From assembly GCA_021842405.1 (NCBI GenBank), contig JAKBZR010000014.1, forward strand, positions 1 through 51,517: a stretch of 51,517 nucleotides of DNA, in the 5' to 3' direction. The translations under genes and the position numbers were made by a program. The notes under the pieces were generated by a model that worked only from the letters and a program-made list of their open reading frames with translations, was not told where the DNA came from and searched no databases. The stretch is from a bacterium (GTDB taxonomy: Bacteria > Armatimonadota > Chthonomonadetes > Chthonomonadales > JAMCWF01). Positions 34,601 through 43,112 of this stretch are shown in pieces (within the stretch, counting starts at the first letter, position 1; the number at the start of each line of letters is the position of its first letter).

Positions 34601-35008
34601 ATGGTTAAACGGGGTATCTCGGTAACTCATCTTTTGATCGTGGTCGTTCTGCTCGTTCTGGTTGCTTTGCTGGGGAAGGCGGTCACTCCACTGACACAGG
34701 CCGAATATGACGCGCAGCAGAGGAAAGTGGCAAAAGCCAACGCGCCGACGCAGGCGCAAGCGATGCAGAATGAGCAGAAGCAGATGGCAATGACTGAAAA
34801 GCTTCAGATGAAAGCGATGAAGGCACAAAAGAAAAAGCTGGCGCAGGAAGAGAAGTTGCTGAAATCCGGTAAGCTGAAAAAAGCGGATGCGATCGCACTG
34901 CAAAAGAAAATCAACAAAAACACCGGCATGGACATCTCATCGGAATGGTGGTTGAAACGAACTCCCGGGAGTAAAGGCATCAATCAGTACAGCGTTCCCG
35001 GAGAATAG
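34601..35008 (+). CDS. Small membrane-anchored Lys/Gln-rich coiled-coil protein
   Basis: A 135-residue protein with one N-terminal membrane segment (HLLIVVVLLVLVALLGKAV, ~10-28) and a highly charged, helical remainder (AQQRKVAKANAPTQ, NEQKQMAMTEKLQ, AQKKKLAQEEKLLK) that should form a coiled coil, ending in a short SEWWLKRTPGSK segment. The type is N-in with a long periplasmic helix, or a signal-anchor. I do not recognise the family. GAGG about nine bases before the ATG supports the start. Its stop is three bases before the GTG of the M61 peptidase gene, so the two are one translation unit, with a strong terminator hairpin just past the junction. Confidence 0.65.
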   Translation: MVKRGISVTHLLIVVVLLVLVALLGKAVTPLTQAEYDAQQRKVAKANAPTQAQAMQNEQKQMAMTEKLQMKAMKAQKKKLAQEEKLLKSGKLKKADAIALQKKINKNTGMDISSEWWLKRTPGSKGINQYSVPGE

Positions 35009-35011
35009 CGG

Positions 35012-36892
35012 GTGGCCGATCAATTTTCCATTCGGATTTGCCGATTGAAAGCGACCAGAGCGCGCTCAGTGGAAAGCGCGCTTTGGTCGCTTTTTTCTTT
35101 GGCTTTCTTAGTTCTATGTGCCGCCAAAGGAGATGCACTGCCGCGTATTACCTATCGGCTCCGCGTCGCCGATTTCAAAGCGCACACTTTTCATGTCAGC
35201 ATCCAGACATACAGCGACAACCCGCAAATCTTCTTCCAGATACCGGCGTGGTCACCCGGTTACTACCAGCTTCTCAACTACTATAAAAATATCCAATCCG
35301 TTTCCGCAACCGATGCGCGGGGCTCTCAACTGGCCGTCTCCACCGTCAATCCTTCGACCTGGATGGTGCATCTCAAAAAGCCGGGACCGATTAACTTTCA
35401 GTATCAGGTGAAGGCAACCGATGCTGGGCTCGGCTTCTTCGGCGCTTTTCTGGACAAACAGACCGGTTATATCAATGGTCCCTCCACATTCATGTATATT
35501 TTGGGCCATAAAGCCGACCCGGTTGCGCTGGAGGTCTCACTGCCGGCCGGCTGGAAGCTGGCGACCGGTTTGAGACCGGCCGGCAACAACCGCTTCACCG
35601 CCGTCAACTACGACCAGATGGTTGATTGCCCGCTTCAGATGGGATATTTCAAGCGGGTGAACTTTGAGGTGGATGGTATTTCATTTGCCTTTATAGCGGT
35701 GGGTAGCGTGAAATTTAATGCTCAAGCCACGACCGAGTTGCTGAGTCGGATTGCAGCGGCTGCAATCCGACTTTTTGGAAATGCGCCGTTCCATCGCTAT
35801 CTGTTTATCTATCATGGGACCCTCCGGGGATTCGGCGGCGGCTTGGAGCATCACGATTGCACCGTGCTCTCCTTCATTCCCGATATCCAGGATAACCTCA
35901 ATTTACTGGGGCCGCTTGCCGCTCACGAATATTTCCACGCCTGGAACGTCAAGTACATTCATCCTGCCGTGCTGGGCCCGTTCGACTACACCCGGCCGGA
36001 CCGCACCCATTCGATCTGGTTTTGCGAGGGCGTCACCGATTATTACGCCTATGTGCTGTTGAGGATGGCGCACCTCATCACCCCGGCGCAGTTCCTCCAG
36101 ACCATGGCGGGCCGGATACGCGCCCTACAACTGGATCCGGCACGCCGCTATGTGAGCCTTGCCGAGGCGAGCTGGAAATCGTGGAAGGGCGGCAGCATCG
36201 GTTATGGCGGCCTGAACTACTACCTGAAAGGCAGCCTGGTCGGCTTTCTGTTTGATATTGAAATCCGCCATGCGACCCAAGATCGCGAAAGCCTCAACGA
36301 CGTAATGCGCTTTTTCGACGATCAGTACGGGCGATTTCATCTCGGTTACGATGACGGTGCAATTGAGAGAATCATCAATTTGACTGCCGGAACCGATCTT
36401 TCCGCCGACTATCACAATTACGTGGACGGCACCGGTCACATCCCCTGGTCCCGCATTTTATCGGAAGCCGGTTTAAACTTTGAATATCGCAAGACGGAGA
36501 GACCGCTGCTGGGCATTTCAACGACGCCCGAAAAGAAAAACGGCGTCGAGCGATTGATGGTGAACGATGTGGTAAGCGACTCGGCCGCCGAAAAAATGGG
36601 AATCAAACCGAATGATTGGATCGCGGATTTCAATGGCAAGCCAATTTCCGGATCCGGTAACTTCATTTTGGCCGCCCACCTCAAGGCGGGGGACCCGATT
36701 CGGTTGACGATTATCCGTTCCGGTAAGACGTTGATTCTCAAAGGTGAGGTGGGGGCGCGGAGCACTACTCAGGTTCGAATCGGGCCGAAATCGAACGCCA
36801 CACCGATGCAGGTTCGCATTCGAAAGGGATTGCTCCGAGAAAGCCCTCAGCTTGCGAAAGGTCAGTTAAATCATTTCAAAATTGCGCGTTGA
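35012..36892 (+). CDS. Secreted M61-family glycyl aminopeptidase with PDZ domain
   Basis: A 626-residue exported zinc peptidase. An N-terminal M61 beta domain (ITYRLRVADFKAHTFHVSIQ, FQIPAWSPGYY) precedes the catalytic domain with the zinc motif HEYFHAW (His305-Glu306-His309) and the third ligand Glu in FCEGVTDYYAY, the GGLEHHDC segment, and a C-terminal PDZ domain (~500-590: GVERLMVNDVVSDSAAEKMGIKPNDWIADFNGKPI). M61 enzymes remove N-terminal Gly or Ala in the periplasm. The GTG at 35012 has GGAG eight bases upstream. The signal peptide (ALWSLFSLAFLVLCAAKGDA) is encoded partly by the descending arm of a terminator hairpin; a TTG (35045) or GTG (35069) start inside the hairpin is the alternative. 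Confidence 0.88.
   Translation: MADQFSIRICRLKATRARSVESALWSLFSLAFLVLCAAKGDALPRITYRLRVADFKAHTFHVSIQTYSDNPQIFFQIPAWSPGYYQLLNYYKNIQSVSATDARGSQLAVSTVNPSTWMVHLKKPGPINFQYQVKATDAGLGFFGAFLDKQTGYINGPSTFMYILGHKADPVALEVSLPAGWKLATGLRPAGNNRFTAVNYDQMVDCPLQMGYFKRVNFEVDGISFAFIAVGSVKFNAQATTELLSRIAAAAIRLFGNAPFHRYLFIYHGTLRGFGGGLEHHDCTVLSFIPDIQDNLNLLGPLAAHEYFHAWNVKYIHPAVLGPFDYTRPDRTHSIWFCEGVTDYYAYVLLRMAHLITPAQFLQTMAGRIRALQLDPARRYVSLAEASWKSWKGGSIGYGGLNYYLKGSLVGFLFDIEIRHATQDRESLNDVMRFFDDQYGRFHLGYDDGAIERIINLTAGTDLSADYHNYVDGTGHIPWSRILSEAGLNFEYRKTERPLLGISTTPEKKNGVERLMVNDVVSDSAAEKMGIKPNDWIADFNGKPISGSGNFILAAHLKAGDPIRLTIIRSGKTLILKGEVGARSTTQVRIGPKSNATPMQVRIRKGLLRESPQLAKGQLNHFKIAR
35048..35096 (+). terminator. Strong intrinsic terminator inside the M61 gene's 5' end
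   Basis: AAAGCGACC-AGAGCGCGCT (35048-35066) pairs with AGCGCGCTTT-GGTCGCTTT (35075-35093): 19 pairs with one G-U, an eight-base loop CAGTGGAA and six T at 35091-35096. It is one of the two terminator-like structures in the window and would end the 34601 transcript, but it lies wholly inside the M61 reading frame. Confidence 0.85.
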
Positions 36893-37811
36893 CCGGCGAT
36901 TCCGTCAAAACCACATCGCCGGCCGCCGTATCCATCCGCGCCATGCATCCGAGCGGTATGGCGAGCGGTTGCGGCTCATGACCGATCGGAGCGCCGGCCA
37001 AAATCGGCTTCCCCAGCGGCCCCAGCCGGTCCAGCCAAATTCGATCCAACGCATCTTCCTCCGGCGATTCCTCGAGCTGCTGCCAGTTGGTGGCGTTTCC
37101 CAGTAGGAATCCGGCCGCATTTTGCAAGCAGCCGGCGCGGATCAGTTGGGTCAGCATTCGATCAACCCGGTAGAGCGCCTCATTCGTATCCTCCAGCGCC
37201 ACGATGCAGCCGTCCAGAACAGGCTGTTCAGGCGTTCCCGCTGCGGCGGCCAGCAGGCAAAGGCAGCCGCCAGCCAGCCTACCAGTCGCCTGGCCGTCTT
37301 GCAGCGCCTTCAGCGGATGTCCAGCATAGCGCGCCGGGCTCCAATCGCATGCCCCTTCCATCAAGCCCCAGATCTCCTTTCCGGCCTTTGAGGTGGGCAA
37401 AACCGATTCCTCAACCGCCATTGGGCCGTAGAAGGTAGCCAGATCCGCGTGCCGAGATAGAGCGAGGTGGAGCGTAGTGACATCGCTGTAACCGATGAAA
37501 AGCTTTGGGTTGGCGCGGATGATCTCCCAATCCAGATCATCGAGGATTCGAGAGCAGCCATAACCGCCGCGCACGCACAGGATCGCCTTTACCTGATCGT
37601 TGGCGAAGGCCGCGTTCAGGTCGGCGGCGCGATCGGCGTCGGAGCCGGCCAGGAATCCGGAGCGGTCATAAACGTGCCGGCCAACCCACAGCGGATGTTT
37701 CAGCTCGCTCGCCGCTTCGATGAAGGGCTGGATCTCCTCCGGCTGAATGGGTCCGGCCGGCGCCACCAGCGCAATCGTTTGGCCGGGCTGAAGCGGATGG
37801 GGCTTCCTCAT
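36876..37811 (-). CDS. LD-carboxypeptidase (peptidase family S66)
   Basis: Removes the terminal D-Ala from murein tetrapeptides in recycling. The 311-residue protein contains VAPAGPI, CVRGGYGCSRILDDLDW, the nucleophile region LFIGYSDVTTLHLAL (Ser), EDTNEALYRVDRMLTQL (catalytic Glu), FLLGNATN and the GHEPQPLAIPLG motif (catalytic His). The start at 37811 gives MRKPHPLQPGQTIALVAPAG, typical of S66 proteins; an upstream ATG at 37889 or the 37955 start would add sequence without similarity and contains low-complexity bases. It diverges from yifB and its end overlaps the M61 gene end by 17 bases. It pairs in function with the dipeptide epimerase at 6435. Confidence 0.9.
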   Translation of the reverse strand: MRKPHPLQPGQTIALVAPAGPIQPEEIQPFIEAASELKHPLWVGRHVYDRSGFLAGSDADRAADLNAAFANDQVKAILCVRGGYGCSRILDDLDWEIIRANPKLFIGYSDVTTLHLALSRHADLATFYGPMAVEESVLPTSKAGKEIWGLMEGACDWSPARYAGHPLKALQDGQATGRLAGGCLCLLAAAAGTPEQPVLDGCIVALEDTNEALYRVDRMLTQLIRAGCLQNAAGFLLGNATNWQQLEESPEEDALDRIWLDRLGPLGKPILAGAPIGHEPQPLAIPLGCMARMDTAAGDVVLTESPVNAQF

Positions 37812-37980
37812 GGGGTAACGACCGAATTCCTTCTCTATTATTTCATTAAAAAACGCAAACCGACGTTTCAGTATAGCACGACCCGGCATCCTCAAATTTT
37901 TTAATAATCGGCCGATTGAAGCAGGGATATCGTCCTCTTTTGCCGAATAAAACAATAGCCGATTTGGAGGAGTTGATATA

Positions 37981-39537
37981 ATGCTGGCGCACGTCTCTTC
38001 AAGCGCGCTGATGGGGATTGACGCCTACCCGGTGGAGGTGGAGGTGGACGTCAGCCCCGGTATCCCATTTTTTGCCATCGTAGGACTACCCGACAAGGCG
38101 GTTCAGGAATCGAGGGATCGCGTCCGCTCCGCCATCCGCAACACCAGCTTCGACTTTCCGATCAGCAAAAGGATCGTCATCAACATGGCGCCGGCCGATA
38201 CGCGCAAGGAGGGGCCGAGCTTTGACCTGCCGATCGCGGTTGCGCTGCTGGCCGCCACCCGGCAGGTGAACGAGGCGTCGCTGGAAAGCACCGTGCTGGT
38301 AGGAGAGCTGGCGCTCGACGGCGTCGTGCGGCCGGTCGCCGGCGTGTTGCCGATTGCCATAGCCTGCAAAGAGCGCGGCGTCAAACGGCTGATCGTGCCG
38401 GAAAGCAACGCGCATGAGGCGGCCGTTGTGGGTAATCTGGACGTCTATCCGGTTACAAGCTTGCAAGAGGTTGCCGAGTTTCTGGCTGATGGAACGCGGA
38501 TTCCACCGCTTAGCCTCGATGCCGGCAGCCTGATGCCGGAGCAGCCCTTTTACGATGCCGATTTCGCCGATGTGAAGGCGCAAGCTCACGTGAAGAGGGC
38601 GCTGGAGGTGGCGGCCGCGGGCGGGCATAACGTGCTGATGATCGGACCGCCCGGCTCCGGCAAAACGATGCTGGCCCGGCGCCTGCCATCCATCCTGCCG
38701 CCCCTTTCGCTGGAGGAGGCGCTGGAGACGACGCGGCTCTACAGCGTGAGCGGCTTGCTCGGCTCCAACCGGTCGCTCATCACCGAGCGGGTATTTCGCT
38801 CACCTCATCATACGATCTCGGACGCGGCGCTGATCGGCGGCGGAACGATACCGCGACCGGGCGAGGTCAGCCTGGCCCACCAGGGCGTGCTTTTCCTGGA
38901 TGAGCTGCCGGAGTTTAAGCGCGATGTGCTGGAGGTTCTGCGCCAGCCGCTTGAAGACGGCTACGTGGCCGTTTCGCGGGTGCACGCCTCCATCACCTTC
39001 CCGGCCTCCTTCTGCCTGGTCGCCGCCATGAACCCGTGCCCATGCGGCTATTACGGCGATAATTTCCGCCAATGCACCTGTGCGCCGGGGCAAATCGCCA
39101 AATATCAGAAACGGATATCGGGGCCGCTGCTCGATCGGATTGACCTTCACATCGAGGTGCCTCGCCTCACCGAAGATGAGCTGCTGCACGCGCCGTCGGG
39201 GGAACCGTCGAGCGCGGTTCGGCAGCGGGTATGCCGCGCCCGTGAGATCCAACAGCGGCGGTTCGCCGAGCGCAACGCGAAATTAGGCCGCAGCCACATC
39301 TATTGCAACGCTCAGATGCCGGCCCGCGATGTGCGGACGTTTTGCGCATTGGCCGACGACGTGCGCGCCCTGCTGCGGGCCGCCATTCAAAAGCTGGGTT
39401 TGTCCGCCCGCGCCTACGACCGCATCTTGAAGGTCTCGCGCACCATCGCCGACTTGGACGGCGCACCGCAAATCGCGGTCGCTCACGTGGCAGAGGCGAT
39501 CCAGTACCGCGCCTTGGATCGCAAGATGTGGAACTGA
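37981..39537 (+). CDS. YifB/ComM family Mg-chelatase-like AAA ATPase
   Basis: A 518-residue ATPase related to ComM, a branch-migration helicase used in natural transformation and recombination. An N-terminal YifB domain (MLAHVSSSALMGIDAYPVEVEVDVSPGIPFFAIVGLPDKAVQESRDRVRSAI) is followed by an AAA module with Walker A GPPGSGKTMLARRLPSILPPL (~222-243) and Walker B VLFLDELPEF, a zinc-knuckle-like CPCGYYGDNFRQCTC motif, and the C-terminal LSARAYDRILKVSRTIADL sensor region. GGAGG ten bases before the ATG is clear. Three PilT-type ATPases in the same window would fit DNA uptake, but no com genes are present. Confidence 0.92.
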   Translation: MLAHVSSSALMGIDAYPVEVEVDVSPGIPFFAIVGLPDKAVQESRDRVRSAIRNTSFDFPISKRIVINMAPADTRKEGPSFDLPIAVALLAATRQVNEASLESTVLVGELALDGVVRPVAGVLPIAIACKERGVKRLIVPESNAHEAAVVGNLDVYPVTSLQEVAEFLADGTRIPPLSLDAGSLMPEQPFYDADFADVKAQAHVKRALEVAAAGGHNVLMIGPPGSGKTMLARRLPSILPPLSLEEALETTRLYSVSGLLGSNRSLITERVFRSPHHTISDAALIGGGTIPRPGEVSLAHQGVLFLDELPEFKRDVLEVLRQPLEDGYVAVSRVHASITFPASFCLVAAMNPCPCGYYGDNFRQCTCAPGQIAKYQKRISGPLLDRIDLHIEVPRLTEDELLHAPSGEPSSAVRQRVCRAREIQQRRFAERNAKLGRSHIYCNAQMPARDVRTFCALADDVRALLRAAIQKLGLSARAYDRILKVSRTIADLDGAPQIAVAHVAEAIQYRALDRKMWN

Positions 39538-39569
39538 CGCCAAATCCGGCCGGTATCCCAAAGCTATTT

Positions 39570-39779
39570 GAATGAGTTCAGTTCTCTGGGTAATTTAGGT
39601 AGCAGGCTCTTACCCTCACCGCAATTATCAACTCCCTCCCCCGTTGACGGGGGAGGGCTGCCGCAACTTACGTGGATGCCGGGGTTGAAATCGCTCCCTC
39701 CCCCGTTGACGGGGGAGGGCTGGGGTGGGGGGTGCATCCAATATGGTCGTAAATGATTCCCGTAGAACTGAACTCGTTC
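39570..39779. repeat. Dispersed repeat family A, copy 6 (reference copy, 210 bp)
   Basis: The best preserved copy. Its ends GAATGAGTTCAGTTC (39570-39584) and GAACTGAACTCGTTC (39765-39779) are inverted with 14 of 15 bases matching. The interior has two hairpins of the type CCCTCCCCCGTTGACGGGGG separated by about 50 bases. It fills the 5' part of the 507-base gap 39538-40044; the rest (39780-39974) shows nothing recognisable. Confidence 0.8.
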
Positions 39780-39974
39780 GTTTAATGGCCACCGGAGGCA
39801 AGGTCTCCGAATTGATTGACGTGACATGGATGGTACGTGCGTACCGAGCAAGCCTATCAACAACGTATCGCCGAACGGCTGTATTCCAGAGGACGGGCAA
39901 CGCGCGTAAGGCCATCTCCTATGCCGTAAGCGTAAGGCTGTTTGCTTATTACTTCGTCATTTTCGGTAATTGGT

Positions 39975-40015
39975 AAAAAGAAGTAGGGAATGCACCGCAA
40001 CAAGCACTCCCTACT
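39975..40015 (-). terminator. Intrinsic terminator downstream of the prepilin gene
   Basis: On the minus strand, AGTAGGGAGTGC and GCATTCCCTACT form an almost perfect 12-position stem (one mismatch) with a ten-base loop, followed by TTCTTTTT. It begins about 30 bases after the prepilin stop codon and closes the minus-strand cluster 44450-40045. Confidence 0.85.
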
Positions 40016-40044
40016 CATATCCCTGGCTAAGTTGTCGCGGGGGC

Positions 40045-40806
40045 TTAGGGGCAATCGAAGTAGGAATTGGTGCTCGGGTCATATCCGTTAAACCACCAGA
40101 AGTTCCAGTTCACGCCGTCATCGCCCCGCTGGCCGGCCGGGCAGACCGACGGGATGATGAACTTTGCATGACCATCCATATAGATCACGTTAAATGCGCG
40201 ATCCGGCCCCATCAACGAGTACGGCACCAGGCCCCAGCCGCTTACCGGATTGGATGGCTCGCCGACACCCGGACCCAAGCCGTGGTTCAGCTCCCATTCA
40301 CCGGCCCAATAGAGCTGTGCCGGCAACTGCCAGCTCGACTCGTTGTCCCAACCCCACCAGGTGGCCAGAAAATCGTACCCATTTCGGATGTTGTAGGAAA
40401 TTTGGGTAGGATCGTTCGGCCGCTCAATCGAGGAAGGACAATAGAATAACTGTGTGTTCTTGATGTAGGGTTGAAGCACCCATCCCCAGCCGATCAACCC
40501 CGGTGTGGCCGCATCTTGAGGATTATCGCGGCTGTATTCGAAGGTAAGCTGATCGGTGGGACCAAGCTGCTGGGCGTTGCCGCCGCCGCCGACCCAGCCC
40601 GCCGCATTGAGGCAGAGCAAATGGTCATCGTAATCCTGCGAATACATCATGTAGGCAATCCCGATCTGCTTCAAATTGCTGAGGCAAGAGATTTTTCGAG
40701 CCTCCTCCCGCGCCTTGGCGAAAACCGGAAATAGGATGGCGGCCAATATTGCGATAATCGCAATAACTACAAGTAGCTCGATTAAGGTAAACCCTTTTTT
40801 CTGCAT
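40045..40806 (-). CDS. Prepilin-type protein with DUF1559-like C-terminus (pseudopilin)
   Basis: A 253-residue type II secretion / type IV pilus-like prepilin. [19 protein letters not shown] has the KKG/FTLIE cleavage-methylation site of prepilin peptidase and the hydrophobic alpha-1 helix, leading into [19 protein letters not shown] and YSQDYDD. The C-terminal globular domain carries the DGH motif ([11 protein letters not shown]) of the DUF1559/H-X9-DG family. Such proteins are found in large numbers in Armatimonadota and Planctomycetes. GAAGGAGC about ten bases before the ATG is a good ribosome binding site. It is the last gene of a minus-strand cluster behind the sigma-LacI fusion and is followed by an intrinsic terminator. 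Its assembly partners are not in the window. Confidence 0.9.
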   Translation of the reverse strand: MQKKGFTLIELLVVIAIIAILAAILFPVFAKAREEARKISCLSNLKQIGIAYMMYSQDYDDHLLCLNAAGWVGGGGNAQQLGPTDQLTFEYSRDNPQDAATPGLIGWGWVLQPYIKNTQLFYCPSSIERPNDPTQISYNIRNGYDFLATWWGWDNESSWQLPAQLYWAGEWELNHGLGPGVGEPSNPVSGWGLVPYSLMGPDRAFNVIYMDGHAKFIIPSVCPAGQRGDDGVNWNFWWFNGYDPSTNSYFDCP

Positions 40807-40902
40807 CGTGTTTGCTCCTTCATTTTGAGTTCGTTCTTGAGATTCGTTCCAGCATTCAAGACCTATTGAATTGAAGAATACTCGGCTTGGCTAATCGCTT
40901 AA

Positions 40903-41151
40903 TCATGGCGCAACGCCCGATGGCGGCGCCATTCGCCTTACCGGTGAGGTTCGTGTTTGAGTGCCTGGCATCGCCGAGGTCGGCATGCCCATCTGGCGAT
41001 AACTCAGCCGCTTCCCATGTGGCTTGCTCTGGTAGGCATAAATGAGCACCAGCGCCGCCACAATCACCACGATGATAATCGTCGTCACAATCGGTGAAAT
41101 CGGTTGCCGCCATTTCGACTCCCGTTGATTTTTCAAGCTATCCTTCGCCAT
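40903..41151 (-). CDS. Small single-pass membrane protein
   Basis: An 82-residue protein with one hydrophobic helix, SPIVTTIIIVVIVAALVLIYAY (~19-40), a basic N-terminus (KNQRESKWRQP) and a Pro/Met/Thr-rich tail (GMPTSAMPGTQTRTSPVRRMAPPSG) that looks unstructured. GGGGGAGA lies just before the ATG. I cannot name the family. It stands 96 bases upstream of the prepilin on the same strand and downstream of the sigma-LacI fusion, with a family B repeat between. The context suggests an accessory protein for the prepilin or an anti-sigma-like partner; both are inference. Confidence 0.6.
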   Translation of the reverse strand: MAKDSLKNQRESKWRQPISPIVTTIIIVVIVAALVLIYAYQSKPHGKRLSYRQMGMPTSAMPGTQTRTSPVRRMAPPSGVAP

Positions 41152-41173
41152 TTAATCTCCCCCTAATGAGGCC

Positions 41174-41359
41174 GTTGAAAAAGTCGCTGGAGCCCATCGC
41201 TTCGTCATTCCCGCATAGCTCCACTCCAGTGGAGTGGATGGCGGGAATCCAGTCCCATACCTACCGCCAGGCAGTGATGCTGATGTTCTGGATTCCGGGT
41301 TCCGCTTTGCGGCCCCGGAATGACGATCCAGTGGGTGTTACTGATTTTTTCAACAACCA
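41174..41359. repeat. Dispersed repeat family B, copy 1 (186 bp)
   Basis: Ends GTTGAAAAAG (41174-41183) and TTTTTTCAACAACC (41345-41358) are inverted. The interior has a 52-base core at 41201-41252 around the palindrome CCACTCCA-G-TGGAGTGG that recurs with one mismatch at 44611-44662. It occupies the gap between the small membrane protein and the sigma-LacI gene. Confidence 0.72.
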
Positions 41360-41392
41360 CTTTTCTCGCTGGATACTTTATACTTTGGACGT

Positions 41393-43000
41393 TCAATCCT
41401 CGACATTTTTGCCGGATCGGTTCATTTGATCGGTACGGTTCGGCCGAATAACGGAATGGGTAATGCATGAGCTACCTGGAGGCGCGCAGCTTTCCCGAAG
41501 GATCATATCAATTGGGTGACTCTCGCGGATGGCGCCGGCCGGCTTCCCATCGCGAACAAAGTCAACCAACATATTGAGCGCCCGCCGCCCCATCAGCTCT
41601 AAAGGTTGCCGGAATGTGGTCAATGAGGGATGAAGCAGCCCCGCCGAGGCGGGATCGTCAAACCCAATGACCGACAACTCTTCCGGTATCGCAATATTCT
41701 CTTCCCGGGCCACCCGCATCAACTTTAAGGCGAAATGATAGCCGGTGGCAAATACGGCGCTTGGTCTCGACTTATGCCGGAACATTCGCTGCAGCACCAC
41801 CCGATCCGTTTCCGTCAACTCTCCCGCTTCGATTCCTGAAACCACGTTCAGCGGATCCAGCTCCAATCCCAAATTGCGTATTCCCTCTTGAAACCCCAGC
41901 CACCGGTCAAGCCAGTTGGAGGTCACGAAAGGAGCAACCATAATTCCCAACCGGCGGTGTCCGAGGCTCGCCAGGTATTGCGCCGCGGTCTGTGCGGCGC
42001 CCCGGTTATCACTATCCACACAGGAGGCATCGCCGTGCGCAACCGTGCCTCCTAGAACCACGAGCGGAGTGCCCTTGACGTCCAACTCTCTCAGCATATA
42101 GTCCCGGTTCCATACCGGAGCGATAATCAGCAAACCGTCCACCTTTTTCTCACGGGCAAGCTTTACGTAATCATCTCCCGCCATTACGTTGACGCTGATA
42201 TCAATTCCGCTTTTAAAGGCCTCACTTTGGATGGCGGACATCAAAGGGCCGGTGTAGTGATTGTTTTCAATGGCGTGCCCGGTGATCTCTTCGCTGAAGA
42301 CAATGCCGATTCTTAAGGGAGATGCAGAGGTTGACCGCTCATTTTGAACCGCTTTCCTCTCAATCCGGCGGCCGTAAGCGGCGCCGTCGTTGGAATAGAT
42401 TCCTTTAACCTTTTCGCGACTCGTTCGATTCAACCGATTGGGACGAGACGGACCGAAGTAGGGATCGCGCGCCTCCAGTGTTCGCTTCAATTCTTGAGTC
42501 GCCCGCCACAGCCTTGATTGCACCGTTCCCACCGGCACCTCCAACTTCTCGGCGGCTTGCCGGTAGCTCATTCCCTCCATCTTCACCAGCACAAACACTT
42601 CCCAGCAAAGCGGCGGCAGGGTAGCGATCGCTGCTTCGATTGCTTTGACGGACTCATGCCGGGCTAACCAGGTGAGCGGATCGGCATCTTCCCTCGCAGC
42701 CACCTCTTCTTTCAGGGGCTCGGCTACATAGCTTCCGCGCCGACGATTGCGGTTGGCATGAAGGTGAAAAGCGATGCCGTAGAGCCAACTGCCAAATCGG
42801 CCGTCTTCCCTCCAGGAGCTCAATGACTGAAAAGCGGCGATGAAGGTCTCTTGCGTGAGGTCCTCCGCTTCGGCATCGTTGGCGGTCAGCCGTCGCAGTA
42901 AAGAGAAGACCTTGCGGGCGTACCGATCGTAGAGACGGTCAAAAGCCTCCGAACGGCCTCGAATGCACTCTTTAACAAGGGAATGGTCGTCATCGCCCAT
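41393..43000 (-). CDS. ECF sigma factor fused to a LacI/PurR-type sugar-binding domain
   Basis: One uninterrupted 535-residue frame. Residues ~10-90 are sigma region 2 (FDRLYDRYARKVFSLLRRLT, DAEAEDLTQETFIAAFQSLSSW, GSWLYGIAFHLHANRNRR); ~115-175 are sigma region 4 (LPPLCWEVFVLVKMEGMSYRQAAEKLEVPVGTVQSRLWRATQEL). A basic linker (~176-228) leads to a complete LacI effector domain, ~229-505: IGIVFSEEI, VDGLLIIAP, GTPLVVLGG, CVDSDNRGAAQTAAQYLASLGHRRLGIM, PSAVFATGYHFALKLMRV, IPEELSVIGFDD, LHPSLTTFRQP. The usual ~60-residue LacI DNA-binding head is missing and replaced by the sigma factor. A ligand-controlled sigma factor is the simplest reading. GAGG precedes the ATG. Gene order: GH5-like enzyme, this gene, small membrane protein, prepilin. 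Confidence 0.9.
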   Translation of the reverse strand: MGDDDHSLVKECIRGRSEAFDRLYDRYARKVFSLLRRLTANDAEAEDLTQETFIAAFQSLSSWREDGRFGSWLYGIAFHLHANRNRRRGSYVAEPLKEEVAAREDADPLTWLARHESVKAIEAAIATLPPLCWEVFVLVKMEGMSYRQAAEKLEVPVGTVQSRLWRATQELKRTLEARDPYFGPSRPNRLNRTSREKVKGIYSNDGAAYGRRIERKAVQNERSTSASPLRIGIVFSEEITGHAIENNHYTGPLMSAIQSEAFKSGIDISVNVMAGDDYVKLAREKKVDGLLIIAPVWNRDYMLRELDVKGTPLVVLGGTVAHGDASCVDSDNRGAAQTAAQYLASLGHRRLGIMVAPFVTSNWLDRWLGFQEGIRNLGLELDPLNVVSGIEAGELTETDRVVLQRMFRHKSRPSAVFATGYHFALKLMRVAREENIAIPEELSVIGFDDPASAGLLHPSLTTFRQPLELMGRRALNMLVDFVRDGKPAGAIRESHPIDMILRESCAPPGSSCITHSVIRPNRTDQMNRSGKNVED

Positions 43001-43112
43001 GGGTGATCTATCCTCATTCGATAGTGGTTATTTCATTCCGTTTTGTTCGCAGTGTGAATCAGTCGTATGCCTGCTCCCCATTTATTCACCCATAGATGAT
43101 GAAAACCGAGAT

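Noticed and set aside
37860-37905. TTGAGG and TATACT on the minus strand before the LD-carboxypeptidase
   Set aside because: Spacer is only about 14 bases, too short for a normal sigma-70 promoter.
39725-39976. 83-codon frame in the gap after yifB
   Set aside because: It starts inside a family A repeat, has no ribosome binding site and no recognisable motif.
41393-43000. Sigma-LacI fusion as an artefact of two separate genes with a missed stop
   Set aside because: The frame is open throughout, no internal start with a ribosome binding site is evident at the LacI part, and a lone LacI protein would lack its DNA-binding head.
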